DNA of 64,000 nucleotides from Lachnospiraceae bacterium. GTDB lineage: Bacteria; Bacillota; Clostridia; Lachnospirales; Lachnospiraceae. Below the pieces are notes generated by a model that saw nothing but the letters and a program-made list of their open reading frames with translations, was not told where the DNA came from and made no database searches. Of this stretch, positions 18,509 to 27,500 are shown piece after piece; positions within the stretch are counted from its first letter, which is position 1, and each line of letters begins with the position of its first letter. The translations under genes were made by a program, and so were the position numbers. The stretch covers positions 85,415 to 149,414 of the forward strand of contig QXWW01000008.1 of assembly GCA_009911185.1 (NCBI GenBank). The letters run 5' to 3'.

Positions 18509-19057
18509 CTATTGGTAAATAATTTTCTTCGCCAGATCCTGGGCTCTTTTTTCATCTGTCAGGTAAGCTGTAAGCCGCAGTGCGAAGGCAATTGCGGTTC
18601 CCATGCCCCGGCTGGTAATCACATTTCCCGCCTCTGCCACTTCTTCATAGATTACCTCCGCTCCGGTAAGCTTGTCCTCAAATCCCGGATAACACGCTGC
18701 TTTTTTTCCTTCTAAAAGCCCGGCCTGTCCCAGCACGCTGGGCGCCGCGCAGATAGCCGCCACCAGCTTTCCCTGCGCGGCAAATGTGCGGATAATCTCC
18801 TCTACTCCTTTATGTGCGCCCAGGTTCGTGGTTCCCGGCAGTCCTCCTGGCAGCACGACGCCGTCCAGTCCTTCAAAATCAACATCCTCAAATAATTTAT
18901 CTGCAATCACTGAAATTTTGTGAGAGCCGCAGACCTCCTTGCCCTCCATAATGGAAATGGTTTCCGCTCTTATCCCTGTGCGGCGGAGAATATCTACCAC
19001 GGTCAAACCTTCAATTTCCTCAAATCCCTCTGCTAAAAATACTCCAATTTTCTTCAT
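18509..19057 (-). CDS. DJ-1/PfpI family protein
   Basis: 182 residues, the usual length for the DJ-1 branch. The nucleophile-elbow cysteine is Cys103 in AAICAAPSVLG, and the conserved acidic residue is in the EGFEEIE stretch (residues 10-16). GMGTAIAFAL near the C-terminus is also typical. Family members act as protein/methylglyoxal deglycases or oxidative-stress chaperones; which applies here cannot be decided. It follows the YgjP-like gene by 23 bases, so the two are probably co-transcribed. Confidence 0.88.
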   Translation of the reverse strand: MKKIGVFLAEGFEEIEGLTVVDILRRTGIRAETISIMEGKEVCGSHKISVIADKLFEDVDFEGLDGVVLPGGLPGTTNLGAHKGVEEIIRTFAAQGKLVAAICAAPSVLGQAGLLEGKKAACYPGFEDKLTGAEVIYEEVAEAGNVITSRGMGTAIAFALRLTAYLTDEKRAQDLAKKIIYQ

Positions 19058-19080
19058 GTGTCACTGCCTCCGTTTCTCTT

Positions 19081-19806
19081 TTATATTATCTCCATCAGGC
19101 TGCCCCCATGTGCGCGCAGCCATTGTCTTCTGACTTTATAATCAGGTAAAATTCCAGCTACTTCCGCCCAAAATTCAGAACTGTGGTTCAAATGCCTTAA
19201 ATGACACATTTCATGCACTACCACGTAATCTGCGACTTCAGGCGGCGCCATGATAATACGCCAGTTAAAATTCAGATTCCTTTTACTGCTGCAGCTTCCC
19301 CAGCGGCTTTTCTGATCTTTGATACAAATTCTGTTTATCGGCTCCTGTAATTCACGATTATAATATGCCGTCCTGCGGCAAATCCACTGTCTGGCCATTT
19401 CATAGTACCATTCTAATAAATTCCGGCGAACTTCTGTTTCTATCTCCTTTTTTGCATATACGATGATCGTCCTGCCTGATATCTCCACGCTGCTGTCAGA
19501 TTCCCTTTGCCTGTTTTGCTCTTTTGCAGCAATCCGCAGAGCATATGCTTCCCCCTGGAACAAAAGCCACTTCCCCTCCGTCAATTCCCTGGATTCCTTT
19601 TTCTCCTGACAGTTTGCAAGCTCCTCTCTTTTCTTTAAAATCCAGCCGGCCTTTTTTTCCACGATGCTCTGAATTTCTTCCGCGGAAGCCTGCAGAGGCG
19701 CTTTTACTAAAATTTTTAAATCCGTGCCTATGGATATGGCAACTGTTTTTCTCCTGCTCCGGAGCAAAGAATACGCAATACTTTCTCCCTGATATTGTAA
19801 TTTCAT
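19081..19806 (-). CDS. YgjP-like zinc metallopeptidase (DUF45)
   Basis: 241 residues. The zinc-binding motif HEMCH lies at residues 198-202 followed by the third-ligand region LNHSSEFWAEV. The WGSCSSKRNLNFNWRI segment before it is characteristic of the YgjP/DUF45 group. The ATG at 19806 is preferred because GAGGG precedes it by about 9 bases; a longer frame upstream has no ribosome-binding site. Physiological substrates of this family are largely unknown. It lies upstream of the DJ-1 gene in the same direction. Confidence 0.85.
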   Translation of the reverse strand: MKLQYQGESIAYSLLRSRRKTVAISIGTDLKILVKAPLQASAEEIQSIVEKKAGWILKKREELANCQEKKESRELTEGKWLLFQGEAYALRIAAKEQNRQRESDSSVEISGRTIIVYAKKEIETEVRRNLLEWYYEMARQWICRRTAYYNRELQEPINRICIKDQKSRWGSCSSKRNLNFNWRIIMAPPEVADYVVVHEMCHLRHLNHSSEFWAEVAGILPDYKVRRQWLRAHGGSLMEII

Positions 19807-20330
19807 CTTTCTGTCCCTCGTGTATTGCAAATAATTATACTTTGGAAATGCAGTATTTATCAGCGTTTCCAAATAAAATGTTCATCTGCTGCGCTGTCGT
19901 CAATCGACGCAGACACCGCTACGCCTCATTCCTCCACTCTGCATATGAAACAACCATCCTGCATCAATGCACCCGTTACTTAATATTCGCTGTACTAGAA
20001 CTTTCCTTTCCGAATTATCCATCGTTTTTATTCTGTACGCTCAATAAATTTTTATTGCACATTTGTATTGTAACAAATGCTTCCCATTCTGTAAAGTCTG
20101 GCGCACACCTGAAAAATCCCGCTCAAACGTCTTCTCCCAGCAATTCCCAAAAATCATAAAAATTTCCATTCATATTATTTTTTTCTTGACAGATAATAAC
20201 ACCATGATAAGCGACAGAGTTTCGAGACGGACATCATTCCCAGGAATGAGCCATTTCGGGATGATGTCCTTATCAAACACAAAAACGCTTTAGCGGATAA
20301 AATACAAAGAAACATTTGGAGGTGAATCAA
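19807..20330. other. Intergenic region with the spore-protein leader hairpin
   Basis: Divergent gap between the YgjP-like gene and the spore-protein gene. Most of it is AT-rich and shows no credible reading frame. At 20229-20269 GGACATCAT(T)CCC pairs with GGGATGATGTCC, a 12-bp stem with one bulged base, about 60 bases before the spore-protein start and with no T-run after it. Upstream, near 20198-20215, a CATGATA resembles the -10 box of forespore sigma factors, but no matching -35 is clear. Confidence 0.45.
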
Positions 20331-20552
20331 GTGACTAACAATTCTGGTTCTAACACAAGCAAAATGGCAGTACCACAGGCAAAAGAGGCTATGAACCGTT
20401 TTAAACAGGAGGTTGCATCTGAAATTGGCGTACCTTTAAAGGAAGGATACAACGGTGACTTAACTTCTGCCCAGGCTGGTTCCATCGGCGGAGAAATGGT
20501 TAAGAAAATGATTATGAAACAGGAACAGCAGATGTCTGGCGGACAGCAGTAA
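20331..20552 (+). CDS. Alpha/beta-type small acid-soluble spore protein
   Basis: 73 residues starting at a GTG that follows GGAGGT by 8 bases; a TTG further upstream lies within the ribosome-binding site and is unlikely. The sequence has the family core: FKQEVASEIGV around the germination-protease cleavage region, and GDLTSAQAGSIGGEMVKKMI near the C-terminus, the DNA-binding signature. These proteins coat and protect DNA in dormant spores. It is monocistronic with a strong terminator directly downstream and a long structured leader. The presence of this gene shows a spore-forming organism. Confidence 0.95.
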   Translation: MTNNSGSNTSKMAVPQAKEAMNRFKQEVASEIGVPLKEGYNGDLTSAQAGSIGGEMVKKMIMKQEQQMSGGQQ

Positions 20553-20585
20553 TCACTGCAGACAGCGCATAAATCTGCAATATAG

Positions 20586-20640
20586 AAATCCCCCTGCTTT
20601 GGTAAAAACACCGGGCGGGGGGATTTATTTTATTTCTGTC
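20586..20640 (+). terminator. Rho-independent terminator of the spore-protein gene
   Basis: AAATCCCCC (20586-20594) pairs with GGGGGATTT (20618-20626), followed by a T-rich stretch (TATTTTATTTC). It begins 33 bases after the spore-protein stop codon. Confidence 0.85.
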
Positions 20641-20958
20641 ACGCATCTGTTTTCCGGCTGCGACAAACGCATGAGTTGATAAATTATGAATAGAATGTAG
20701 CGCAAAAGTAAAGATGGCGCTGGTTAGAGTAATAGGTAATATTAGATAAAATATGGGAAATAATTATTCGTCTGTTCGTGTTTTGTCTATTCTTGGACGA
20801 TGCAATTTGTCAACAGTTCATTCATGCATATGCCTTGCCGGTAAGAAAATATGCCTTACAAAAATAAATATAAGAATATAATAGATATGTGATTTATACA
20901 CATTTTCGAGGAAAGTTATAGAACTTATTGTGAAAAATGACAAAAAGGGGGAAAATTT
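20641..20958. other. Intergenic, no gene seen
   Basis: About 320 bases without a credible frame. The 14-mer CGACAAACGCATGA at 20661-20674 recurs as its exact reverse complement at 22411-22424, on the far side of the leucine-rich-repeat gene. A plausible ribosome-binding site (AAAGGGGG) precedes the ATG at 20959. Confidence 0.4.
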
Positions 20959-22208
20959 ATGAAGTGGAGGAAAAAAGGAGATAACAAAGACAATGCTTGC
21001 GGTAGGGTTAGCTTGGATACTAATAGTGGCGGGATTGCCGATGCATGGTATGGAAGTTCAGGCAGAAGAACAATCAGGAAATTTTGAATATGAAGTAAAT
21101 GAGGATGGGAACAGTGTGACAATTACAGGGTATACCGGAAGTGATAGGGATGTTGTTATTCCTTCAGAGATCAGTAAAAAGCAAGTGACAAGTATTGGAG
21201 ATTGGGCATTTGCAGAATGTAGTGGCCTGACGAGCATAAGCATCCCGGAGAGTGTGACAAGTATTGGCGATTCTGCATTTTCTCGGTGTAGGGCCTGACG
21301 AGCATAAGCATCCCGGAAGGCGTGACAAGTATCGGAAAGGAGGCATTTGGGGGCCATAGCCAGAAGCTTGTTATCTACGGAGAGAGTGGGTCAGAGGCTG
21401 AGAGATACGCAAAAGAAAACGGAATTAAATTCCAAGTGAGGTCAGACAGCACAACAGAGCCGCCCACACAGACTGACATTTCCCAAGCATCCATTACATT
21501 ATCAAAAACCAGTTACACCTTTGATGAAAAAGCAAAGGAACCCTCTGTAACCGTGACACTGAATGGAAAGGGGTTATTAATACAGACTACACGGTTTCCT
21601 ATAAAGATAATATCAACGCTGGAACGGCAGAGGTAATCATTACAGGCAAGGGCAGTTATACGGGAAATACCTCGGCAAACTTTACAATTAAAACTGAGAT
21701 TGCCTATGCAGAGATCACCTGTAAAAAGACTTTGTATCAAGTAGCGTATGACACGAAGCCATTCAAGATTAATGCGGCGTCTAAGAGTAAGCTGACATTT
21801 ACAAGCTCTCACTCCAGGATTGCGTCTGTGGATAAGAATACCGGAAAGGTAACCATCAAGGGTACAGGAATTACCGTGATAACCGTCAAAGCAGAAAAGA
21901 CGTCTATGCAAGTGACCGTCAAGGTAAGTCCGAAAAAGCAGTCATTAAAATCCGTGAACGTATCAAAAGGGAAAAAGCTGACTGTGAAATGGACAAAAGA
22001 TAAGAAGGCTGCCGTATATCAGGTGCAGGTAAGCACTGACAAAAATTTCAAGAAGAACATACAACAGAAACAATTGACGAAAACCACTTATACATTTACG
22101 AAGCTGAAAGCAGGAAAAAAATATTATGTAAGGGTACGCAGTTATAAGAAATCTGGAAAAGAAAGTCTTTACGGCGCATGGAGCCGTAAGAAACAGGCAA
22201 TCGGGTGA
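20959..22208 (+). pseudogene. Frameshifted leucine-rich-repeat (BspA-like) surface protein
   Basis: Three frames join into one product: a signal peptide, two leucine-rich units of the LTSIxIPExVTSIGxxAF type, a YGESGSEAERYAKENGIKF linker, an Ig-like domain, a bacterial Ig-like segment and a C-terminal fibronectin-III-like domain ending at 22208. Three single-base shifts break it: an extra G near 20977 (the ATG at 20959 follows a good ribosome-binding site, but the signal peptide continues in another frame from 20993), one lost base near 21290 where the second repeat reads TGTAGGGCC instead of TGTAGTGGCC, and a shift near 21586 in AAAGGGG. All are in short homopolymers, so they could be real decay or assembly errors. 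The C-terminal domains resemble those of the GH2 protein. Confidence 0.75.
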
Positions 22209-22594
22209 AAAAATAAGGCATGTTTTCGAGGATACAAAAATAAGGCATGTTATCAGTAAAACATGAAGAAGGCCCCGCTGTGGAGGAAGCCGCCTCATAG
22301 AGAGAACCTGGTTTTTCAAAAGAATAAGCTACAGTCGGCCGCTCAGTCCTGAGCGAATCCTGAGTTTGTAATTATTTATTATAATTTAAGGGATTGGTTG
22401 TGTAACATGTTCATGCGTTTGTCGTGGTTTTATGGCTGCGGCCTCTTTACATCCTTTCCGTTCTGTCTTATAATAGAAACGATTTTTTACATAGATTTCC
22501 CTCACAAATAATTACTCAAGTGAAAAGGTTACGAATGTTGTCTCCCTTTATCGCTTGACACTCAGCTATATTTTTTCAATGAAAGGAACATCTT
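22209..22594. other. Intergenic region with small repeats
   Basis: No credible gene. A 13-base string AATAAGGCATGTT occurs twice about 27 bases apart right after the pseudogene, CGCTCAGTCCTGAGCG (about 22340-22355) is a perfect short hairpin, and the reverse complement of the 14-mer at 20661 lies at 22411-22424. The ribosome-binding site of the CYTH gene (GAAAGGA) closes the region. Confidence 0.4.
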
Positions 22595-23056
22595 ATGGAA
22601 ATTGAACGCAAATTTTTAATCAAATCATTACCTGAGCGTCTGCAGGACTACTCTTTCCACCAAATTGAACAGGGGTATCTGTGTTCTGACCCAGTGGTGC
22701 GCATTCGCAGACAGGATGAGGACTATTTCCTCACCTACAAATCCCGGGGGCTGATGGTACGCGAAGAGTATAACCTGCAGCTGACGAAAGATGCCTATGA
22801 GCATCTGCTTCCCAAAGTGGACGGTATCCTCATTTCCAAAAAAAGATATGTGATACCATTGGAATCCGGCCTTACCATTGAACTGGATATATTCGCCGGA
22901 GAATTAGCTCCGCTGATTCTTGCAGAGGTGGAATTTGATACCGAAGAGGCTGCCCATGCCTTCACTCCTCCGGATTGGTTTGGGAAAGATGTTACCTATT
23001 CCACAGACTACCATAATAGTGTGCTGAGCCAAAAAACACGGGGATCCTGCGACTGA
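22595..23056 (+). CDS. CYTH-domain protein (triphosphate tunnel phosphatase-like)
   Basis: 153 residues beginning with the ExExK hallmark (EIERKF, Glu2, Glu4, Lys6), followed by the alternating basic and acidic strands of a triphosphate tunnel enzyme: VRIRR, YKSR, REEY, KKRYVIP, ELDIF and AEVEF. Small bacterial relatives hydrolyse inorganic triphosphate; the substrate here is inferred. GAAAGGA precedes the ATG. Its 3' end overlaps the convergent sigma/anti-sigma fusion by 65 bases. Confidence 0.88.
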   Translation: MEIERKFLIKSLPERLQDYSFHQIEQGYLCSDPVVRIRRQDEDYFLTYKSRGLMVREEYNLQLTKDAYEHLLPKVDGILISKKRYVIPLESGLTIELDIFAGELAPLILAEVEFDTEEAAHAFTPPDWFGKDVTYSTDYHNSVLSQKTRGSCD

Positions 23057-24332
23057 CCCCCGCGCGCTTCATGGAATTTTTTACCGGTATGATATACAGA
23101 TTTTCCTCTGTCAGGGGCTGTTCTCCCTCTGGATAAGACCTGATAAACAGAAGGCTCTCTATCTGCTCTACATCAATCGTGCGTTTGAAAGAAGCGGCAT
23201 ATTCATATACGTCTGAATTATCCCCGGCATACCCGCCCATTCCTCCATTGGAGATAGCGGTATACATCGTTCCGTCCTTCATACGCACTCCTGTAAAATA
23301 CGGCGGCTCTTTCATCGTCATATGCGCAAATTCTTTCCCATTCTCATCTATCCCCGCTTCCGTTTCTTCCTGTCTTGGGAAATCATATTTTAACGATATG
23401 GAAATAGGCGACAGCTCTGCCTCTGATACGGTCGCGCCGCTTGCTTCTAAAGCAGCATTTAATTCAAATTTTTCTACTTCTGCGCTTCCTGCCAGCACCC
23501 ATTCAAAATCCCAGTTTCCCTCTGCATCCACTACAATCTCTCCCGCCTCCTGATAAGTACCCAAATCTTTTAACTCTACACGAACCGGCTTATCAATAAA
23601 ATACCCCTCTTCGTCCGCCATCATCATAATTTCAAATTCCATACTTCCATCTTCCATTATATAATCTGCTTTTTCCCCTTCCGCCAGGGGCGTCCCATCT
23701 GCATGAGCAGCTTTTCCGTTTGCTCCCTGAATCCGTCCGTCATAAAAAAAGCGCTGTAGCCCCCAAAGTATTCCTCTCCTTTCCGCTATGAAAAATGTCT
23801 TATGTTCTTGTACTTTTGCCCTCTGCAGGGTTCTCCCTTCATCTGTGTACTGGACTTCCAGTTTTTTTCTTGCGACTGCCAGCCTTCCTCTTATGGTATT
23901 TTCATTTATCTGAAGGATTTCTGCAATTTCCCTGGTTTTAAATCCCTGTACATTATACAATACAATCACCGTGCGGTATTTTTCATCGAGACGGCTCAAA
24001 AACTCCTGCCATTCTAAATTGGCGTATCCGTTCTCCGGAACGCACGCCTCGCATACCAGTTCCCCGGACACGGTTCTTGCGCTCTGTCTGTAAATCGCAT
24101 TGCAACGATTAATTAAAATTCGAATCAGCCAGGTTTTAAAATATTTCTCCTTTTTCAATGTGCCAATTTTTTCCCAGCATGTCAGGGCTGTCTCCTGCAT
24201 TGCGTCCGCGACGTCTTCGTCATTCTTTAAAATAGCCTTAGCTACTTTATACATACCTTTGCCTTCTTGCTCCATCAACTTCTGAAACGCCGCTTTATCA
24301 TGCTTTCTCGCCTTTTTGATCAACAGGTTCAT
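22992..24332 (-). CDS. ECF sigma factor fused to an anti-sigma C-terminal region
   Basis: 446 residues in one uninterrupted frame. Residues 1 to about 160 are an ECF sigma factor: region 2 with AILKNDEDVADAMQETAL and FKTWLIRILINRC, and region 4 with YNVQGFKTREIAEIL and NTIRGRLAVARKKL. From about residue 190 the sequence is the extracellular C-terminal part of a DUF4179/DUF5643-type anti-sigma factor (EMTMKEPPYF-like and LFIRSYPEGEQPLTEENLYIIPV stretches), but the cytosolic part and membrane helix are missing. The intact pair at 33954 and 34501 shows the normal two-gene order, so a deletion fusing neighbours is the simplest explanation. The last 20 or so residues read into the antisense of the CYTH gene. 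ATG at 24332 follows AAAGGAA. It may encode an uncontrolled or inactive sigma factor. Confidence 0.8.
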   Translation of the reverse strand: MNLLIKKARKHDKAAFQKLMEQEGKGMYKVAKAILKNDEDVADAMQETALTCWEKIGTLKKEKYFKTWLIRILINRCNAIYRQSARTVSGELVCEACVPENGYANLEWQEFLSRLDEKYRTVIVLYNVQGFKTREIAEILQINENTIRGRLAVARKKLEVQYTDEGRTLQRAKVQEHKTFFIAERRGILWGLQRFFYDGRIQGANGKAAHADGTPLAEGEKADYIMEDGSMEFEIMMMADEEGYFIDKPVRVELKDLGTYQEAGEIVVDAEGNWDFEWVLAGSAEVEKFELNAALEASGATVSEAELSPISISLKYDFPRQEETEAGIDENGKEFAHMTMKEPPYFTGVRMKDGTMYTAISNGGMGGYAGDNSDVYEYAASFKRTIDVEQIESLLFIRSYPEGEQPLTEENLYIIPVKNSMKRAGVSRRIPVFFGSAHYYGSLWNR

Positions 24333-24376
24333 ATCATTTCCTTTCTTAAGAGTCCGCATCTCTTAGCTTTGTTACA

Positions 24377-24410
24377 CCTATTAGATGAACTGGAGCTGCA
24401 TTTTGTTTGA
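24377..24410 (-). promoter_or_regulatory. Probable ECF-type promoter of the fused sigma gene
   Basis: On the minus strand CAAACA and ATCTAATAGGTGTAA lie at the same spacing as GAAACC and ATCTAATGGGTATAA in front of the other ECF gene (33852-33880). The downstream part is well conserved, while the -35 (CAAACA for GAAACC) is weaker. This suggests a self-regulated promoter, possibly decaying along with its gene. Confidence 0.5.
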
Positions 24411-24493
24411 TAAAAATGAAAAAACTGCGCCGGTGATATCGGCCTGGCCCCTCTATAGTTCCATGGGGTCTTGAGCCAATATCACCGGCGCAG
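24409..24493 (-). terminator. Long Rho-independent terminator of the GH3 gene
   Basis: A perfect 15-bp inverted repeat (CTGCGCCGGTGATAT at 24425-24439, ATATCACCGGCGCAG at 24479-24493) encloses a further CCCC/GGGG pairing. On the minus strand it is followed by TTTTTTCATTTTT. It begins 23 bases after the GH3 stop codon. Confidence 0.85.
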
Positions 24494-24515
24494 AATTGTT
24501 CATGTAAGAATATTC

Positions 24516-27500
24516 TTATTTAACGGTTACTTTTATTTTCTTACTTACACCATTACATTTCACTGTAATCGTAGTCTTTCCTTTTTTGATTCCTTTTACA
24601 ACACCTTTGCTGGTTACGGTTGCAATTTTCTTGTTTGCAGATTTGTAAGTTACTTTTTTGCCGTTTGCGTTGGTAACAGTTACTTTGATCGTAACTTTCT
24701 TGCCTTTCTTAACCGTATAGCTGCTCTTCTTGGGCTTAATTACTGTCTTCTTATTCGCTGAGCTCTTCAACGCTTTCACTTCTTCTTTGGCTGCGTTTAA
24801 GTCTTTAGTTAATTGCGCAATCTGGTTATTAAGTGTAAGTACGTTGTTCGAATGCTGTTTCTGAGCATCTAAAAGCTCTTGTTTCGCCTGTGTAATCTGT
24901 GACTGCAGCTTATCAACTTCTTCCTGAGCCTGCTCCAGCTTAAATTTATAGTAGAGATCAATTTTTGATTTTGCTACTGTCTGATATTCTTTTAAGCCTT
25001 CAGAAAATTCCTCTGTGTAAGGCATATTCTTTGTACCGTAAACTCGTACCATGTCATTGGAACGCATAATAATGTTCAGATTGTTGATTGCGCTCTTCTG
25101 TACGTCACCGAGACAGATATTATTATTGTCCTTATAATTACCTTTGTAGGTAATGGATTTTCCATCCTGGCTTACCTTAGCAACATCCGTTGTTACCGGT
25201 GTCTTATAGTTTCCGCCCGGCCACCAGATATTTGCCTGATATTCAAGGTAAATCGGCTCGCCGTCTACCAAAACACTGCTTCCGTCAACAGTTGCCGTAT
25301 GTCCTTCGCCTACTGTTGCCGTTACTTCCTCTTTTCCATTTGCCGCTACTTCAAAATCATTCCATGCAGCTTCCTGATAGGTAAACATAAACATCAGCGC
25401 GTCTTTCAGACCAATCTGACCCTTTTCATCAAATACCGGAGCAACATCCATAGCACCCAGCATGATCTCGCTTGCCTTGGAAGAACCGCCCGGCATAATC
25501 AAATCGTTGCCTGCATGCATAGACTGGGACGCATGAGATACGCCGCCATTCCAGTCTGTCATAATCAGTCCGGTAAAGCCCCATTCTCCGCGCGCTATGT
25601 TTGTACACAAATCATAGGAATCTGCTGTCGGCACGCCATTGATCTGGTTATAGGAGGTCATAATCGAAGTCGGATGAGACTCTTTGATGGCAATTTCAAA
25701 ACCTTTCAGATAAATCTCACGCAATGCTCTCTCACTGACAACAGAATCTGTTCCAGAACGGTCAGTTTCCTGGCTGTTAGCTGCATAATGCTTCAGACAT
25801 GCGCCTACACCGGCTTCACTCTGTATTCCCTTTGTAATTGCAGACGCCATAGTACCTGCAACTGTAGGATCTTCGCCAAAATATTCGAAGTTACGTCCGC
25901 ACAGCGGATCTCTGTGGATGTTTAATGAGGGACCGAGCAGCGTAGTAATATTTAACTCTGCACATTCTATGCTGAATGCTTCTCCTACACGCTCCAGCAA
26001 TTCTGTATCCCAGCTCTGTGCCAGCATATAATGAACCGGCCATGCTGTCGCATACTGATAATAAGTTGTTTTTTCACCAGTTGCCTCTACCGTAGCTTCA
26101 TATTCCTGTTTTACACGGATACCGCCAGGGCCGTCTGCAGAAATAATGCTTGGAATCTTATATTTCTCATAAGCAACTGTCTCACCTGCTGCACCTGGAA
26201 CTGTCGCTGAATTGGAGCCTACGATAGGACTGTTCTCATTTGCAACACCCCAGCCGCTGCCGCAGTTTAATTTTGCAAGCTCTTCTATGCTCATCTGGGC
26301 AACCAGCTCTTCCATGCTGGCCTTTCCTTCATATACATCCATCAATGTGACATCTTTTTTGTCCACATACTCTACGGATTCATATGTCTGGATTGCTTTA
26401 TAATCCTTGTCCGTTGTATAAGTCGTTACCTTCTCATCTTCATACGGAGAAGCGTTATTTTCTGTAGTAATCACGCTGCTGTCAATCTCAATCACCTTTG
26501 CCGCGCTCTTTTCTGCTTCCTCTGCAGCATAGGTGTACGGTGTCCTTCCTGCCTTGGACCATTCTTCCAGTTTGCGGTTCTCCTGAACTTCCATCTGGTT
26601 TGAAAGCTGCTCTACTACTTTTGTATTATTCACCTTCAATGCGCCAACTACTTTTGTATTACGTGAAGAATTACCAACGCGCACATAGTATGTTCCCGCA
26701 TCTAATATGTAAGCCGCCTGCGCTTCATTATAATACGCCATTTCAGATACATCATAGGTCAAAGTCAGCGTCTGATACTGTCCTGGAGCTAATTCATCCG
26801 TCTTTCCAAACGCTGCAAGCTGCTGGTACTCTTTTTCCGCTTCCTTAGAATCCGGCGCAGAAAAATAAACCTGTACAACTTCTCTGCCGCTGTATGTGCT
26901 ACCGGTATTCGTCACCATAACCTCTACAGTAACTTTGTCTGCGTCTGCTTTCACATCCGTTACATTCATCTCAAAGTCTGTATAGGTCTTACCATATCCG
27001 AACTCATATGCCGGTTCTATGCCAAAGGTATCAAAATAGCGATAGCCCACATAGATGCCTTCTTCATAAAATTCGTTCATGCTGTCGCCGTCATTCTTAG
27101 CAAATGTTTCGGACGCCGGATAATCTTCATACTTCTTCGCCCAGGTTGCAACCAGCTTTCCGGATGGCGCAACTGTACCATTGATTACGTCCAAAAGAGC
27201 ATTTCCGCCTTCCTGACCAGCCTGGCCCATCAGCAGCAAAGCGTCTAAGCCTTCAATTTCCTGGAAGAACGTTGTATCAATAACACCGCCGACATTTAAT
27301 ACTACAATTGTCTTGTCAAAGGCCGCTGACACACGTTTCAGATTATTCTTTTCTACTTCAGTGAGTTCATAATCTCCTATCTCAACTGTCTTTTTCTGAC
27401 CGTCATCTCCTGTAACGGTAGCCTCTGTCTTCATGGTGCGGTCTGCACCTTCACCGGCGTTTCTGGAAATGACATAAATAGCCGTATCGGTGCCTTTCTT

